Below are positions 1-10,486 of a stretch of 64,000 bases of DNA, in pieces. The notes under the pieces are model-generated. The model worked only from the letters and a program-made list of their open reading frames with translations. It was not told the origin of the DNA and searched no databases. The DNA is taken from the NCBI RefSeq assembly GCF_003053725.1, contig NZ_QAYC01000005.1, forward strand, positions 62,001 through 126,000. The letters are read 5' to 3'. Source of the DNA: Rhodovulum kholense (GTDB lineage Bacteria; Pseudomonadota; Alphaproteobacteria; Rhodobacterales; Rhodobacteraceae). Positions within the stretch are counted from its first letter, which is position 1. Each line of letters starts with the position of its first letter. The position numbers and the translations under genes are program-made.

Positions 1-948
1 GTTCCAGATCAGCGTCTTGCACTTGGCGAAGACCTCTTCGATCTGCTCGACCGACTGCGGCCCGGCATCCAGGATCATCGCATCCGCCGGGCAGGCATCG
101 GCCGGAACCGTCTCGTTCACCGCGCCCGCGCGGAATTCGCGCGCCACCACCACATCGACCGGCAGCACGATCCGACAGCCCGCGGCATCGGCCTTGTCCT
201 TGATGTCGCGTGCGGTGCCGGCCATGTCATGCTCGCAAAGCGACTTGCCGACATTGATGCCCTGGGCAGCAAGGAAGGTGTTGGCCATGCCGCCGCCGAT
301 CACAAGAAAGTCGACCTTTCCGACGAGATTGCCCAGCAGGTCGAGCTTGGTCGAGACCTTGGCCCCGCCCACCACGGCGACGAGCGGCCGCGCCGGGTTG
401 CCCAGCGCGCCTTCCAGCGCGGTCAACTCGGCCTCCATCAGCCGTCCCGCGCAGGAGGGCAGCAGCTTGGCGATGCCTTCGGTCGAGGCATGCGCCCGGT
501 GCGCGGCCGAGAAGGCGTCGTTCACATAGATGTCGCCAAGGGCGGCCATCGCGGCAGCCAGCGCCGGGTCGTTCTTTTCCTCGCCCTCGTGGAACCGGGT
601 GTTTTCCAGCAGCAGGATATCGCCCTCGCTCAGCGCGGCGACGGCCTGCTTGGCGGGCAGCCCGATGCAGTCATCGGCGAAGATCACGCCGCGGCCGAAC
701 GCCTCTTCCAGCGCGGGCAGGGTGATCTTGAGGCTCATCTCGGGCACGACCTTGCCTTTGGGCCGGCCGAAATGGGCCAGCAGCACGGGCTTGCCGCCCG
801 CCTTCAGGATGTCCTCGACGGTCGGCTTGATCCGCTCGATCCGCGTCGCGTCGGTCACCCGGCCATCCTCGACCGGTACGTTGATGTCCACCCGGACCAG
901 GACCACCTTGCCGGCAAGGTCCATGTCGTCGAGGGTCTTCCAGGGCAT
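1..948 (-). CDS. pgk: Phosphoglycerate kinase, 3' end cut by window edge
   Basis: Glycolytic/Calvin-cycle enzyme that transfers phosphate between 1,3-bisphosphoglycerate and ADP in the cytoplasm. I translated the minus strand directly: 316 codons are present of a family length near 396. Visible motifs are RVDINVP (residues 19-25), HFGRP (59-63), [13 protein letters not shown] (about 143-155) and, in the C-terminal domain, GGAKVSTK and GGGMANTF. The window cuts the protein at TLIWN, inside the conserved WNGP nucleotide-binding segment, so the catalytic tail lies outside. The start ATG is at 948, preceded by GGAGGACGAC. It is divergent from the cyclophilin gene at 1096 across 147 bp. Identity is secure. 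Confidence 0.96.
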   Translation of the reverse strand, partial: MPWKTLDDMDLAGKVVLVRVDINVPVEDGRVTDATRIERIKPTVEDILKAGGKPVLLAHFGRPKGKVVPEMSLKITLPALEEAFGRGVIFADDCIGLPAKQAVAALSEGDILLLENTRFHEGEEKNDPALAAAMAALGDIYVNDAFSAAHRAHASTEGIAKLLPSCAGRLMEAELTALEGALGNPARPLVAVVGGAKVSTKLDLLGNLVGKVDFLVIGGGMANTFLAAQGINVGKSLCEHDMAGTARDIKDKADAAGCRIVLPVDVVVAREFRAGAVNETVPADACPADAMILDAGPQSVEQIEEVFAKCKTLIWN

Positions 949-1095
949 GCGTCGTCCTCCCGAAGGGCTCACGTTGGCGTTAATTCGCCCGAAGTGCCGG
1001 AAAGGTCAATGGCCGGTCCCCTCGGCGCCTCTTTTCATCGCCTTTCCGCCGCACTAGTGTCTCGGCCCGACAGAGATCCCGAGGAGGAACCGGCG

Positions 1096-1602
1096 ATGAC
1101 CGAGATCAAGGACCCCGAGAACACCATCATCATGGAACTGAAGGGGGGCCGCGTCGTGATCGCGCTTCTGCCCGAGGTCGCTCCGAAACATGTCGAGCGG
1201 ATGAAGGCGCTGGCCCGGGCCGGGGACTATGACAATGTCGTGTTCCACCGCGTGATCGAGGGCTTCATGGCCCAGACCGGCGATGTCGAGCACGGTAATG
1301 CCGAAAAGGACTACAACCCCGGCCGTGCCGGGACCGGCGGGTCCGAAATGCCCGACCTGCCCGCCGAATTCTCCAAGCTGCCCCATGACCGGGGCACGCT
1401 GGGCGCGGCGCGGTCCTCGAACCCGAACTCGGCCAATTCGCAATTCTTCATCAACTTCGCCGACAACCATTTCCTGAACGGCCAGTACACCGTCTATGGC
1501 CGCGTCATCGAGGGCATGGAACATGTCGACGCCATCACCCGGGGCGAACCGCCGGCCAATCCCGACCGCATGATCAGCGTCAAGGTCGCCGCCGATGCGT
1601 AA
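1096..1602 (+). CDS. ppiB: Cytoplasmic peptidyl-prolyl cis-trans isomerase (cyclophilin)
   Basis: Cyclophilin-type proline isomerase, 168 residues, without a signal peptide, so probably cytosolic. The core signature FHRVIEGFMAQTGD (residues 50-63) carries the catalytic Arg, followed by SANSQFFI (112-119) and LNGQYTVYGRV (127-137). The ATG at 1096 is chosen because GAGGAGG stands just upstream; the reading frame is open further upstream but only over the divergent pgk promoter and antisense to pgk. Its 3' end overlaps the next cyclophilin by 8 nt, implying translational coupling. The gene symbol follows the E. coli convention for the cytosolic paralogue and is an inference. Confidence 0.93.
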   Translation: MTEIKDPENTIIMELKGGRVVIALLPEVAPKHVERMKALARAGDYDNVVFHRVIEGFMAQTGDVEHGNAEKDYNPGRAGTGGSEMPDLPAEFSKLPHDRGTLGAARSSNPNSANSQFFINFADNHFLNGQYTVYGRVIEGMEHVDAITRGEPPANPDRMISVKVAADA

Positions 1603-2146
1603 CCTTCTGGTCGCGCTGCTCTGCACCCTGGCGGGACCGGCGCTGGCGACCGGTCTCGACATCCAGGTGGCGGGAGAGGGGGCGAACGGCACCGTCCATG
1701 TCGAGCTGCTGGACGATGTGGCGCCCAACCACGTCCAGCGGATCGTCGAGCTGGCCCGCGAGGGCGCCTATGACGATGTCGTCTTCCACCGGGTGATCGA
1801 CGGTTTCATGGCGCAGACCGGCGATGTCGAATTCGGCAAGCTCGGCATGGACATGCGGCGCGCGGGCACCGGCGGGTCGACCCGTCCCGACCTCAAGGCC
1901 GAATTCTCGGACGTGCCCTTCGAGAGGGGCACGGTCGGCATGGCGCGCTCGGCCAACCCGGATTCGGCCAATTCGCAGTTCTTCATCATGTTCGCCCCGG
2001 CGCCGCATCTGAACGGTCAGTACACGGTCGTCGGCCGGGTGACGAAGGGCATGGACGTGGTCGACGCGATCAAGCGCGGCTCGGGCCGGAACGGCGAGGT
2101 CACGGGACAGCCCGACCGCATGGTCAAGGTGAGCGTGACCGACTAA
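1595..2146 (+). CDS. ppiA: Secreted peptidyl-prolyl cis-trans isomerase (cyclophilin)
   Basis: Second cyclophilin, 183 residues, starting with a short cleavable signal peptide (a positively charged start, then LLVALLCTLAGPALA, cleavage expected near residue 19), so the enzyme should act in the periplasm. It keeps FHRVIDGFMAQTGD (residues 64-77), SANSQFF (124-130) and LNGQYTVVGRV (139-149). It overlaps the preceding cytosolic paralogue by 8 nt and is probably co-transcribed and coupled with it. A rho-independent terminator follows 26 nt downstream. The two proteins look like a tandem duplication with one copy having gained export. Confidence 0.93.
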   Translation: MRNLLVALLCTLAGPALATGLDIQVAGEGANGTVHVELLDDVAPNHVQRIVELAREGAYDDVVFHRVIDGFMAQTGDVEFGKLGMDMRRAGTGGSTRPDLKAEFSDVPFERGTVGMARSANPDSANSQFFIMFAPAPHLNGQYTVVGRVTKGMDVVDAIKRGSGRNGEVTGQPDRMVKVSVTD

Positions 2147-2172
2147 GCTCTTCTTCCGCGTGCGAAAACAGG

Positions 2173-2200
2173 GGCGGGGCCTGCGGGCTCCGCCTTTTTT
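2173..2200 (+). terminator. Rho-independent terminator after the cyclophilin pair
   Basis: A 9-bp stem (2173-2181 with 2186-2194, one G:T pair) with a 4-nt loop TGCG runs straight into six T residues. It ends the 1096-2146 operon. Confidence 0.85.
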
Positions 2201-2305
2201 GCGACCGAGAGGCCAAATCCGGCTTCCGGCTCGCCGGGCTGTCACGGATCTGTTAACTCTGCCGGGTAGCGGGAAGGCATTTGAGACCTTGCCGGGGGGC
2301 CACCA

Positions 2306-3625
2306 ATGAAACGGATTCTTCTTCTGACGACGATGGGCGTGCTGGCGGGGCCGGGACTGGCCCTGGCCAACTGCACGCCGGACAAGCCGGATGCGGGCGA
2401 TGTCGTGTTCTGCATGGGCGCCGATACCGACGGCTTTTCCGACGGCTCGGACGATCTGACCGTCTATGTCCAGGCCGGGGCGTCGGTCGCGCCCGCGGCG
2501 GCCGACACGGACGCCGTCAAGATCAAGGGCGACGGCAACACGCTGCTGAACAGCGGCACCATCGACGGCAGCGATGACGCGGTCGTGGCGGGCGACGATC
2601 TGACCCTGAACAATGACGGCACGATCCGCGCGGCCGATGACGGTGTCGATACCGAGGGCCATGACGGGCTGACCCTGACCAATACCGGGCTGATCGAAAC
2701 CCCCGGCAAGGCGGTCAAGGCGGGGCCCGACGACGACGACGCGGGCGGCAACGGCCTGACGCTGGTCAACACGGCCGGGGCGGTGATCCGCTCGACCGGC
2801 AACGAGGGGATCGAGACCGGCAACGGTGCCGACATCACCAACAAGGGCACGATCGAGGGCTTCGACGACGCCATTCAGGTCGGCGAGAACGCGACCATCG
2901 TCAATTCGGGGCTCATCGCCAATATCCAGAACCCCGGCGACAGCGACGATCCGCAGGACGCCATCGACATCGATTCAGGCTATATCCGCAACGAGGCGAC
3001 CGGGGTGATCCGCTCGACCGTCGATGCCGCCATCGACTTCGACCCGGGCACCGGGGCGGGGGTCATCGACAATTTCGGGCTGATCTCGGGCACCGTCGCG
3101 GTCGAGACCGACGAGGCCGTGACCCAGGACATCGCGGTCTACAACTCGGGTACGCTGATGAGCACGCGCGACGGTGCGGCCAACCCGACCGGGCTCGCAC
3201 TGCAGCTGCGTGCGGGCAACGATGTCTTCGTCAGCCTCGAGGGCAGCAGCGTGATCGGCGGGGCCGAATTCGGCGCGGGCGACGATGCCTTCGATCTGAT
3301 CGGCCCCTTCTCGGGCGTCTTCGGCGGCGCGGGGGCGCTGTTCGACGGCGGCGAGGGGCAGGACCAGTTCTCGGCGCTCGACTATGCCTTCGACATGCTG
3401 ACCGCGACGCTCAAGGGCTCGATCCTCGGGCTGAGCTTCGAGAACGGGGCCGACAGCTTCTCGGTCGCGCTGACCGGGTTCGAGATCTTCAACTTCAAGG
3501 ACGCGTCCTATGGCTATGACGCCATCGCCGCCATTGCCCAGCCGGCGCCGGTGCCGCTTCCGGCCGGCGGCGTGCTGATCGTCAGCGCGCTGGCGGGGCT
3601 GGGGCTGCTGCGCCGCCGCCGCTAA
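2306..3625 (+). CDS. VPLPA-CTERM surface protein with beta-helix-like repeats
   Basis: 439 residues. The N-terminus is a signal peptide ([17 protein letters not shown], then LALA). The body from about residue 70 to 260 is built of imperfect repeats of the form [20 protein letters not shown], with regularly spaced Gly-Thr-Ile and Asn turns, as in right-handed beta-helix or autotransporter-passenger stalks. The C-terminus is VPLPAGG, a 14-residue hydrophobic helix and RRRR, which matches the VPLPA-CTERM sorting signal processed by exosortase D in Rhodobacterales. That predicts export, cleavage and surface or matrix release. No exosortase is present in the window. It stands alone between two terminators. 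The specific function (adhesin, matrix) is an inference; the sorting signal is seen directly. Confidence 0.85.
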   Translation: MKRILLLTTMGVLAGPGLALANCTPDKPDAGDVVFCMGADTDGFSDGSDDLTVYVQAGASVAPAAADTDAVKIKGDGNTLLNSGTIDGSDDAVVAGDDLTLNNDGTIRAADDGVDTEGHDGLTLTNTGLIETPGKAVKAGPDDDDAGGNGLTLVNTAGAVIRSTGNEGIETGNGADITNKGTIEGFDDAIQVGENATIVNSGLIANIQNPGDSDDPQDAIDIDSGYIRNEATGVIRSTVDAAIDFDPGTGAGVIDNFGLISGTVAVETDEAVTQDIAVYNSGTLMSTRDGAANPTGLALQLRAGNDVFVSLEGSSVIGGAEFGAGDDAFDLIGPFSGVFGGAGALFDGGEGQDQFSALDYAFDMLTATLKGSILGLSFENGADSFSVALTGFEIFNFKDASYGYDAIAAIAQPAPVPLPAGGVLIVSALAGLGLLRRRR

Positions 3626-3644
3626 GCGGGCAGGGGCCGAAACG

Positions 3645-3684
3645 AAAAGCGCCGCGCGGACAGTCCCCGCGCGGCGCCTTTTTT
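3645..3684. terminator. Bidirectional terminator between the VPLPA gene and tyrS
   Basis: A perfect 11-bp GC stem (3649-3659 with 3667-3677) is followed by CTTTTTT on the plus strand and preceded by AAAA, so it can also stop transcripts arriving from tyrS on the minus strand. The flanking genes converge. Confidence 0.85.
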
Positions 3685-3701
3685 CGGGACGGGCCTCCGG
3701 C

Positions 3702-4955
3702 TCAGTCGCCGAGCCGCACCAGTGCATGACGCTTCTTGCCCGCCGACAGCTTGATCGGCTCGGCCAGCATCGCGGCATCGACCATCAGCCCGGCATCGGT
3801 CAGCGGTTCGTCGTTCAGGCGGGCGCCGCCTTCGGCGATCAGCCGCTTGGCCTCCTTGCCCGATTTCGCAAGGCCCGCCCGGGTGATGAGCTGCACGACC
3901 GAAATACCCTCGGCCAGTTCGCCCGCGCTCAGCGCGACCGTCGGCAGGTCCTCGCCCACGCCGCCCTTCTCGAAGACCTCGCGCGCGGTCGCCTCGGCGG
4001 CTTCGGCCGCCGCCCGGCCATGGGCCAGCGCCGTGACCTCGTTTGCCAGCACGATCTTGGCATCGTTGATGGCGTTGCCTTCCAGCGCCCCCAGGCGTTC
4101 GCATTCCCCGAGGGGAAGTTCGGTGTAAAGCTTCAGGAACCGTCCGACATCGGCATCGGTGGTGTTGCGCCAGTACTGCCAGAACTCGTAGGGGCTCAGC
4201 ATGTCGGCATTCAGCCAGACCGCGCCCGACTGGCTCTTGCCCATCTTCTTGCCGTCCGAGGTGGTCAGCAGCGGCGAGGTCAGCCCGAAGATCTCGGCAT
4301 CCAGCACCCGGCGCGTCAGGTCGATCCCGTTGACGATGTTGCCCCACTGGTCCGACCCGCCCATCTGCAGAAGGCAGCCGTAGCGGCGGTTCAGCTCGAG
4401 AAAGTCGTAGGCCTGCAGGATCATGTAGTTGAACTCGAGAAAGCTCAGCGACTGTTCCCGGTCGAGCCGCGATTTCACGGACTCGAAGCTGAGCATCCGG
4501 TTGACCGAGAAATGCCGCCCGATATCGCGCAGGAAATCGAGGTAGTTCAGCCCGTCCAGCCATTCGGCATTGTTCAGCATCAGCGCGTCGGTCGCGCCCT
4601 CGCCGAAGGTGACATAGCTGGCAAAGACCCGTTTGATGCCCGCGATGTTGGCGTCGATCTGCTCGGGCGTCAGCAGCGGGCGTTCGTCGGCCCGGAAGGA
4701 CGGATCGCCCACCTTGGTTGTGCCGCCGCCCATCAGGACCAGCGGCTTGTGGCCGGTCTTCTGCAGCCAGCGCAGCATCATGATCTGGATCAGGCCGCCC
4801 ACATGCAACGACTTGGCCGTTGCATCGAAGCCGATATAGGCGGGCACCACTCCGGCAACCAGAGCCTCGTCCAGGCCCTGATAATCGGTGCAGTCGGCCA
4901 GAAAGCCGCGCTCGATCATCACGCGCAGGAAGTCCGATTTCGGGTGGTAGGTCAT
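3702..4955 (-). CDS. tyrS: Tyrosyl-tRNA synthetase
   Basis: Class I aminoacyl-tRNA synthetase charging tRNA-Tyr, 417 residues, a normal length for the bacterial TyrS family. HVGG (residues 51-54) is the HIGH-type motif and KMGKS (237-241) the KMSKS loop; GGSDQWGN near 199-206 is the tyrosine/ATP-site signature. The last 60 residues, with [19 protein letters not shown], form the S4 RNA-binding domain. It converges with the VPLPA-CTERM gene at a shared terminator and diverges from anmK across 66 bp. Confidence 0.97.
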   Translation of the reverse strand: MTYHPKSDFLRVMIERGFLADCTDYQGLDEALVAGVVPAYIGFDATAKSLHVGGLIQIMMLRWLQKTGHKPLVLMGGGTTKVGDPSFRADERPLLTPEQIDANIAGIKRVFASYVTFGEGATDALMLNNAEWLDGLNYLDFLRDIGRHFSVNRMLSFESVKSRLDREQSLSFLEFNYMILQAYDFLELNRRYGCLLQMGGSDQWGNIVNGIDLTRRVLDAEIFGLTSPLLTTSDGKKMGKSQSGAVWLNADMLSPYEFWQYWRNTTDADVGRFLKLYTELPLGECERLGALEGNAINDAKIVLANEVTALAHGRAAAEAAEATAREVFEKGGVGEDLPTVALSAGELAEGISVVQLITRAGLAKSGKEAKRLIAEGGARLNDEPLTDAGLMVDAAMLAEPIKLSAGKKRHALVRLGD

Positions 4956-5021
4956 CGCCTCTTGTCCCTTGGGTTAAAGTTTCGCCGTGGTATATCGGCG
5001 GCAGACCGGGAGGGAAAGACC

Positions 5022-6116
5022 ATGATCGACGGCGGGACGGTGCGGGTGCTGGGGACCATGTCGGGCACGTCGCTCGACGGGGTCGATGCGGCGCTGATCG
5101 AGACCGATGGCGAGACCCTCTTCGGCTTCGGTCCCAGCGCCTATCGCGCCTATGCGCCGGAAGAACGGGCGGTGCTGGCGGCGGCGCTGGGGCGCTGGCC
5201 GGGCGATCCGGGGGTGGCCGAGGCGGCGGGCGTGGTCGAGGCCGCGCATGCCGAGGTCATGGCGCGGATTGCGGGTGCCGATCTGGCAGGGGTGCATGGC
5301 CAGACGCTGGCCCATGATCCGGGCGGGCGCGGCACCCATCAGGCGAGCGATGGCGCGGTGCTGGCACGCGCGCTGGGCCTGCCCGTGGTCTGGGATTTCC
5401 GCAGCGCCGATGTCGCCGCGGGCGGGCAGGGGGCGCCGCTGGCGCCGTTCTACCATTTCGCCTGCGCGCGCCGGGCCGGGCTGACCGAACCGGTGGCCTT
5501 CCTCAATCTGGGCGGCGTCGGCAACCTGACCTGGGTCGATCCCGGCCGCGCGCGCCCCGAGGACGAGGGCGCGTTGCTGGCCTTCGACACCGGCCCCGCC
5601 AACGCGCCGATCGACGATCTGATGCGGGCGCGGCTGGGCCAGAGCTGTGATCGCGACGGCGCGCTGGCCGCCGCCGGGCGGGTGGACGAGGCGGTGCTGG
5701 CCTGGCTGCTGGAGCAGCCCTATTTCCGCGCGCCGCCGCCCAAGTCTCTGGACCGGAACGCCTTTGCGGGGCTCTCGGACCGGGTCGCGGGGCTGAACGA
5801 CGCCGATGCCGCCGCTACGCTTGTGGCCGTCGTCGCGGCCTCGGTCGCGGCCGGTCTCGAGGCGTGCCCGGTCCGTCCGACGCGGCTGCTGGTCACCGGC
5901 GGCGGGCGGCGGAACCCGGTCCTGATGCGGATGATCGCCGAACGCACGGGCCTTGCGGCCGAACCCGTCGAGGCGCTGGGGCTCGATGGCGACATGCTCG
6001 AGGCGCAGGCCTTCGCCTATCTCGCAGTGCGGGTGGCGCGCGGCCTGCCGACCTCCTGCCCTGGCACGACCGGGGTTGACCGGCCGGTCTTGGGCGGGCG
6101 GATCTCGACGCCCTGA
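5022..6116 (+). CDS. anmK: Anhydro-N-acetylmuramic acid kinase
   Basis: Peptidoglycan-recycling enzyme that opens and phosphorylates 1,6-anhydro-MurNAc to MurNAc-6-phosphate in the cytosol. 364 residues. The N-terminal phosphate-binding signature [12 protein letters not shown] is at residues 11-22; later motifs are [22 protein letters not shown] and, near the C-terminus, TGGGRRNP, all of the ASKHA kinase fold. The ATG at 5022 follows GGGAGGGAA at a good spacing; the longer upstream open frame is only antisense to tyrS. No MurQ or other recycling gene is adjacent. Confidence 0.95.
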   Translation: MIDGGTVRVLGTMSGTSLDGVDAALIETDGETLFGFGPSAYRAYAPEERAVLAAALGRWPGDPGVAEAAGVVEAAHAEVMARIAGADLAGVHGQTLAHDPGGRGTHQASDGAVLARALGLPVVWDFRSADVAAGGQGAPLAPFYHFACARRAGLTEPVAFLNLGGVGNLTWVDPGRARPEDEGALLAFDTGPANAPIDDLMRARLGQSCDRDGALAAAGRVDEAVLAWLLEQPYFRAPPPKSLDRNAFAGLSDRVAGLNDADAAATLVAVVAASVAAGLEACPVRPTRLLVTGGGRRNPVLMRMIAERTGLAAEPVEALGLDGDMLEAQAFAYLAVRVARGLPTSCPGTTGVDRPVLGGRISTP

Positions 6117-6129
6117 GGGCGGCCGAAGC

Positions 6130-6558
6130 TCAGGCCCGCGGGATGTCGAAGCCGGGCGGGGCCATCTCGAACCCCTCGAAGCGGAAACCCGGGCTGACCG
6201 TGCAGCTGACCAGCGTCCAGGCGCCCAGCGGGCGCGCGGCCTGCCAGTGACCGGCGGGAACGAGGCCCTGCGGCCGCGCGCCCCGGGTCAGATCCGCCCC
6301 AAGGATCATCGGAACGGCCGGTCCTGCGTCGGTCGCCGACACGGTCAGTTCCAGCGGATCGCCCGCGTGATAAAGCCAGATCTCGTCGGCATCGACCCGG
6401 TGCCAGTGACTGCGCTGACCCTCGGCCAGCAGGTAGTAGATCGCGGTTCCGGCGGGGCGGGTGCCGGGCGCGGCCTCGGCCACCCAGGTCTGGCGATACC
6501 AGCCCCCTTCGGGATGCGGGGCAAGCCCGAGCGTCGCGATGATCTCGTCCGCAGTCAT
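6130..6558 (-). CDS. DUF985 (cupin_5) family protein
   Basis: 142 residues, near the usual length of the DUF985 cupin family. Visible conserved blocks are LGLAPHPEGGWYRQTW near the N-terminus, TAIYYLLAEGQRSHWHRVDA with two histidines in the cupin barrel, and EIWLYHAGDPLEL. The GHWQAARP and VSPGFRFEGFE segments close the fold. The biochemical role of this family is not established; it is a single-domain beta-barrel likely to bind a small ligand. It converges with anmK across 13 bp. Confidence 0.85.
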   Translation of the reverse strand: MTADEIIATLGLAPHPEGGWYRQTWVAEAAPGTRPAGTAIYYLLAEGQRSHWHRVDADEIWLYHAGDPLELTVSATDAGPAVPMILGADLTRGARPQGLVPAGHWQAARPLGAWTLVSCTVSPGFRFEGFEMAPPGFDIPRA

Positions 6559-6664
6559 GGCGTGAGCCTAGCGGGGCGGCGTCTGTGGGGGAAGCGGGTT
6601 CGCCGGCGGGCGGGCGGCGGATTTCGGCCAGCGGGTGCCGGTCATGCGTGTGGACCCCGAGAAG

Positions 6665-6797
6665 GGGACATGAAACCGCATGAGAAAGGTGCTAAGAGCA
6701 CGTCCCATAGGCAACGGAAAACGCGCGGAAAACCATCCGCCTGCTGCAAAATCTGAAACGGCGATCCCGTCAGGGGGTCGGCGGCGTTTTCCTGTTG
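6665..6797 (+). ncRNA. Candidate structured leader RNA upstream of the 81-aa gene
   Basis: The 262-bp gap before 6821 holds a set of complementary arms. GGGAC (6665-6669) pairs with GTCCC (6702-6706) around a GTGCT/AGCAC hairpin (6689-6693, 6697-6701). CAACGGAAAACG (6712-6723) pairs with 6785-6797 in a 12-bp stem with one bulged T. That stem encloses a 5-bp hairpin (GCGGA/TCCGC) and a 7-bp hairpin (CGATCCC with a GGGGTCG arm). The result is a three-way junction of about 85 nt ending 23 nt before the start codon. It matches no riboswitch class I recognise. It could be a cis-regulatory leader or an independent small RNA. Confidence 0.4.
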
Positions 6798-6820
6798 TCG
6801 CCATGCAAGGGGACACAAGG

Positions 6821-7066
6821 ATGAGCATGACCGAAGACACAGATGCGCCCGAGCGGCGCGAACACCTGTCGAACGACGATATTGTGTCGCGAATTCTAGG
6901 GTTTACCCTTTTCTGCATGGGGCTTTCCCGCGCCCCTGCGGATCAGGTCGCCCGCGGTCGTGGATGGCTGGACGAGATGGGCCAGCCGACGCCCGATGGG
7001 AAAGCCCTGATCGAAGCTCTGATGAGCCGCGATTCGGCCTACGGGGTCTACAAGTTGGTATACTGA
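6821..7066 (+). CDS. Small conserved-looking protein of unknown function (81 aa)
   Basis: I do not recognise the family. The start at ATG 6821 (MSMTEDTD) is chosen because GGGGACACAAGG precedes it and because the longer frame upstream would run through the structured leader. The protein begins with an acidic, charged segment, then LSNDDIVSRILGFTLFCMGL (a likely amphipathic helix), and ends in a compact region with WLDEMGQPTPDGKALIEAL. There is no signal peptide or clear membrane segment. It lies alone between the divergent DUF985 gene and the eno terminator. Codon use is like its neighbours, supporting a real gene. Confidence 0.6.
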   Translation: MSMTEDTDAPERREHLSNDDIVSRILGFTLFCMGLSRAPADQVARGRGWLDEMGQPTPDGKALIEALMSRDSAYGVYKLVY

Positions 7067-7146
7067 TGTAGACGGGGGCATGCAAGCCGGAACTGCGACG
7101 GCAGGTCGCGGGACCGGCTGCGGCCAATTGGCAGCCGCCGGACAGG

Positions 7147-7185
7147 AAAAAGGCGCGTGCCCGGGGGGGGCCGCGCCTTTCTTTT
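7147..7185. terminator. Bidirectional terminator between the 81-aa gene and eno
   Basis: AAAAAGGCGCG (7147-7157) pairs with CGCGCCTTT (7172-7180), followed by CTTTT. The A tract on one side and T tract on the other allow termination in both directions; it lies between convergent genes. Confidence 0.8.
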
Positions 7186-7203
7186 GTCATCGGGCTGTCG
7201 GGA

Positions 7204-8529
<1,326 letters not shown>

Positions 8530-9405
8530 CTAGCGTCCGGCGCGGCGAAGGGAAAGGGTGCGTTCGCGCCAGAGGGTATAGAGCCCCGAGGCGATGATCA
8601 CGGCCGCCCCGATCAGGGTCAGTGTATCGGGGCGCTCGCCGAAGGCCAGCATGGCGATGACAAGGGCGAAGATCAGCCGCGTGTAGCGGAACGGCGTCAC
8701 CACAGCGACATCGCCGACGCGCATGCCCTCGACGATGGCGTAATAGCCCGCGATCCCCATCACCAGGGCGCCGAACAGCGAGATGGCCTCGGCGCGGTCG
8801 ATCGCCACGGGGGCCTGGCCGAGCCCCATCATCACCAGCCCCACCGGCACCAGCATGAAGAAGCCATAGGCCGAAAGCTGCAGCGAGCCCACATTGCGCG
8901 GCGTGGCCCGGGTCGCGAGATCGCGCAACGCCAGCCCGAAGACCGCAACCACCGCGAAGATCGAGGCGGGCTCGAAACCGTCGAGCCCGGGGCGCACGAC
9001 GAGAAGAACGCCGAGAAAGCCGACAGAGATCGCGGTCCAGCGCCGCCAGCCGACCTGCGCCCCCATGAACAGCGCCGCGCCCAGTGTGACGGCCAGGGGC
9101 GTTGCCTGCAGGATGGCCGAGGCCGAGGCCAGCGGCGTAAGCGCGATGGCGGTGACATAGCAGAGCGTGCCGACGATCTCGCCGAGATTGCGCAACAGGA
9201 CCGGGCGGCTCAGAAGCGCCCGCGACCAGAGCCGCTGCCCGCGTCGCAGCGCCATCAGCGAGAAGATGACGCCGCCGCCCAGCCCCAGAAGCGTGAGGAT
9301 CTGCCCGATCGGCAGCGTCGCGGCCACGGTCTTGACGAACATGTCCTCAAGGGCAAACGCGGCCATTGCCGCGACCATCAGCACGATGCCGCGCATGTTG
9401 TCCAT
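8530..9405 (-). CDS. EamA/DMT-family membrane exporter
   Basis: 291 residues with about ten hydrophobic helices in two homologous halves, the layout of drug/metabolite transporters of the EamA type. The N-terminal half begins MRGIVLMVAAMAAFALEDMF, where a helix-breaking pattern A..FAL.D.F is typical of the family; the second half has the corresponding FGALVMGIAGYYAIVEGMRV. The C-terminus is short and basic. Substrate cannot be inferred. It lies 48 bp upstream of the eno start on the same strand and may be read into eno. Confidence 0.85.
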   Translation of the reverse strand: MDNMRGIVLMVAAMAAFALEDMFVKTVAATLPIGQILTLLGLGGGVIFSLMALRRGQRLWSRALLSRPVLLRNLGEIVGTLCYVTAIALTPLASASAILQATPLAVTLGAALFMGAQVGWRRWTAISVGFLGVLLVVRPGLDGFEPASIFAVVAVFGLALRDLATRATPRNVGSLQLSAYGFFMLVPVGLVMMGLGQAPVAIDRAEAISLFGALVMGIAGYYAIVEGMRVGDVAVVTPFRYTRLIFALVIAMLAFGERPDTLTLIGAAVIIASGLYTLWRERTLSLRRAGR

Positions 9406-9509
9406 TTTTCAGGCGTCCTCAGGAAAGGGTGTCGGTCCCGATTATCGGCCCGAAGCGCCAGAGGAAAGTGAAATCGCCCTTTGTCCGGCCCGTCTGGCAG
9501 CGCCCGGGA

Positions 9510-10484
9510 TCAGAGCCAGCGCAACAGCCGGAACAGCGCCAGAAGCCCGAGAGCCAGGACCACATTGGCCGCCGAGAGCAGGGCGAAGGCCCAGGGGTTG
9601 GCGGTGCCCGGCATGCCCGCGACGTTCACCCCGAAGAGCCCGGTCAGGAAGCCCAGCGGCAGGAAGATCGCCGCCACCACCGACAGCACATAGCCGTTGC
9701 GGGCCATGACCGTGCCGCGCAGCCCTTCCAGATGGTCATGCAGCGCCACCAGCCGGGCTGCCACCGCGTCAAGCTCCTCGACCGTGCGTGCGGCGCGGTT
9801 GGCGCTTTCGCCCAGAAGGATGCGCGCCTCGGCGTCGATCAGCGCTGTCTGCCCTTCGGACAGCCGCCCCAGTGCCTCGCGCTGCGGCCCGGCATGGCGG
9901 CGCAGCCGGATCGCCTTGCGCCGCAGGGGCGCGAGGTCGACGGCGCGGTCCTCTTCCTCGCGCTCGAGGATCGCCTCCTCAAGCTCGTCGGTCAGGTCCT
10001 CTAGCTCGACCGAGACCGCCTCGAACCGGTCGGTCAGGCCCTCGGCGATCTCGGCGAGGAAGGCGCCGGGGCTTGGCGGCGCGGTCCCGGCCGCGGCCGC
10101 GCGGCGCAGATCGTCGAGCGCGAAGACCTTGCTGCGGCGCACGCTGACCACCAGCCCCGGCGCGACCCAGATCCTCAGCGAGACCATGTCCTCGGGCTCG
10201 GCGCCGGCGTTGAGGTTGACGCCCCGCAGGTTGACGATGAGCCCGCCCTCGAGCGGGGTGCAGCGCGGGCGGGTTTCGGTCTGGAGAATGGCCTCGGCCG
10301 CGACTGCGGGCAGATGCGCCTCGGTCCAGTCGGCGAGCGCCGGATTGGCCAGCGCGAAATGCAGCCAGCGCCAGGCGGCGCCGGGGCCGGGGGCCGCGGC
10401 GGGCCAGGCTTCGGCGATCGGCCGGGCGGTGCCGTCGGGGCCGATGTCGAAGGCGGCCAGCGGGTGGGGCGGGACGGGGTTCAT
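9510..10484 (-). CDS. zntB: CorA-superfamily divalent-cation transporter (ZntB type)
   Basis: 324 residues: a large soluble N-terminal domain rich in acidic helices (EAVSVELEDLTDELEEAILE) and two C-terminal membrane helices joined by the periplasmic loop. The signature after the first helix reads GLFGVNVAGMPG, the GxN-type motif of ZntB transporters rather than the GMN of CorA Mg2+ channels. ZntB proteins move Zn2+. It starts 2 bp after the stop of the antiporter gene, so the two form an operon. The zinc assignment rests on the motif only. Confidence 0.8.
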   Translation of the reverse strand: MNPVPPHPLAAFDIGPDGTARPIAEAWPAAAPGPGAAWRWLHFALANPALADWTEAHLPAVAAEAILQTETRPRCTPLEGGLIVNLRGVNLNAGAEPEDMVSLRIWVAPGLVVSVRRSKVFALDDLRRAAAAGTAPPSPGAFLAEIAEGLTDRFEAVSVELEDLTDELEEAILEREEEDRAVDLAPLRRKAIRLRRHAGPQREALGRLSEGQTALIDAEARILLGESANRAARTVEELDAVAARLVALHDHLEGLRGTVMARNGYVLSVVAAIFLPLGFLTGLFGVNVAGMPGTANPWAFALLSAANVVLALGLLALFRLLRWL

Positions 10485-10486
10485 GG

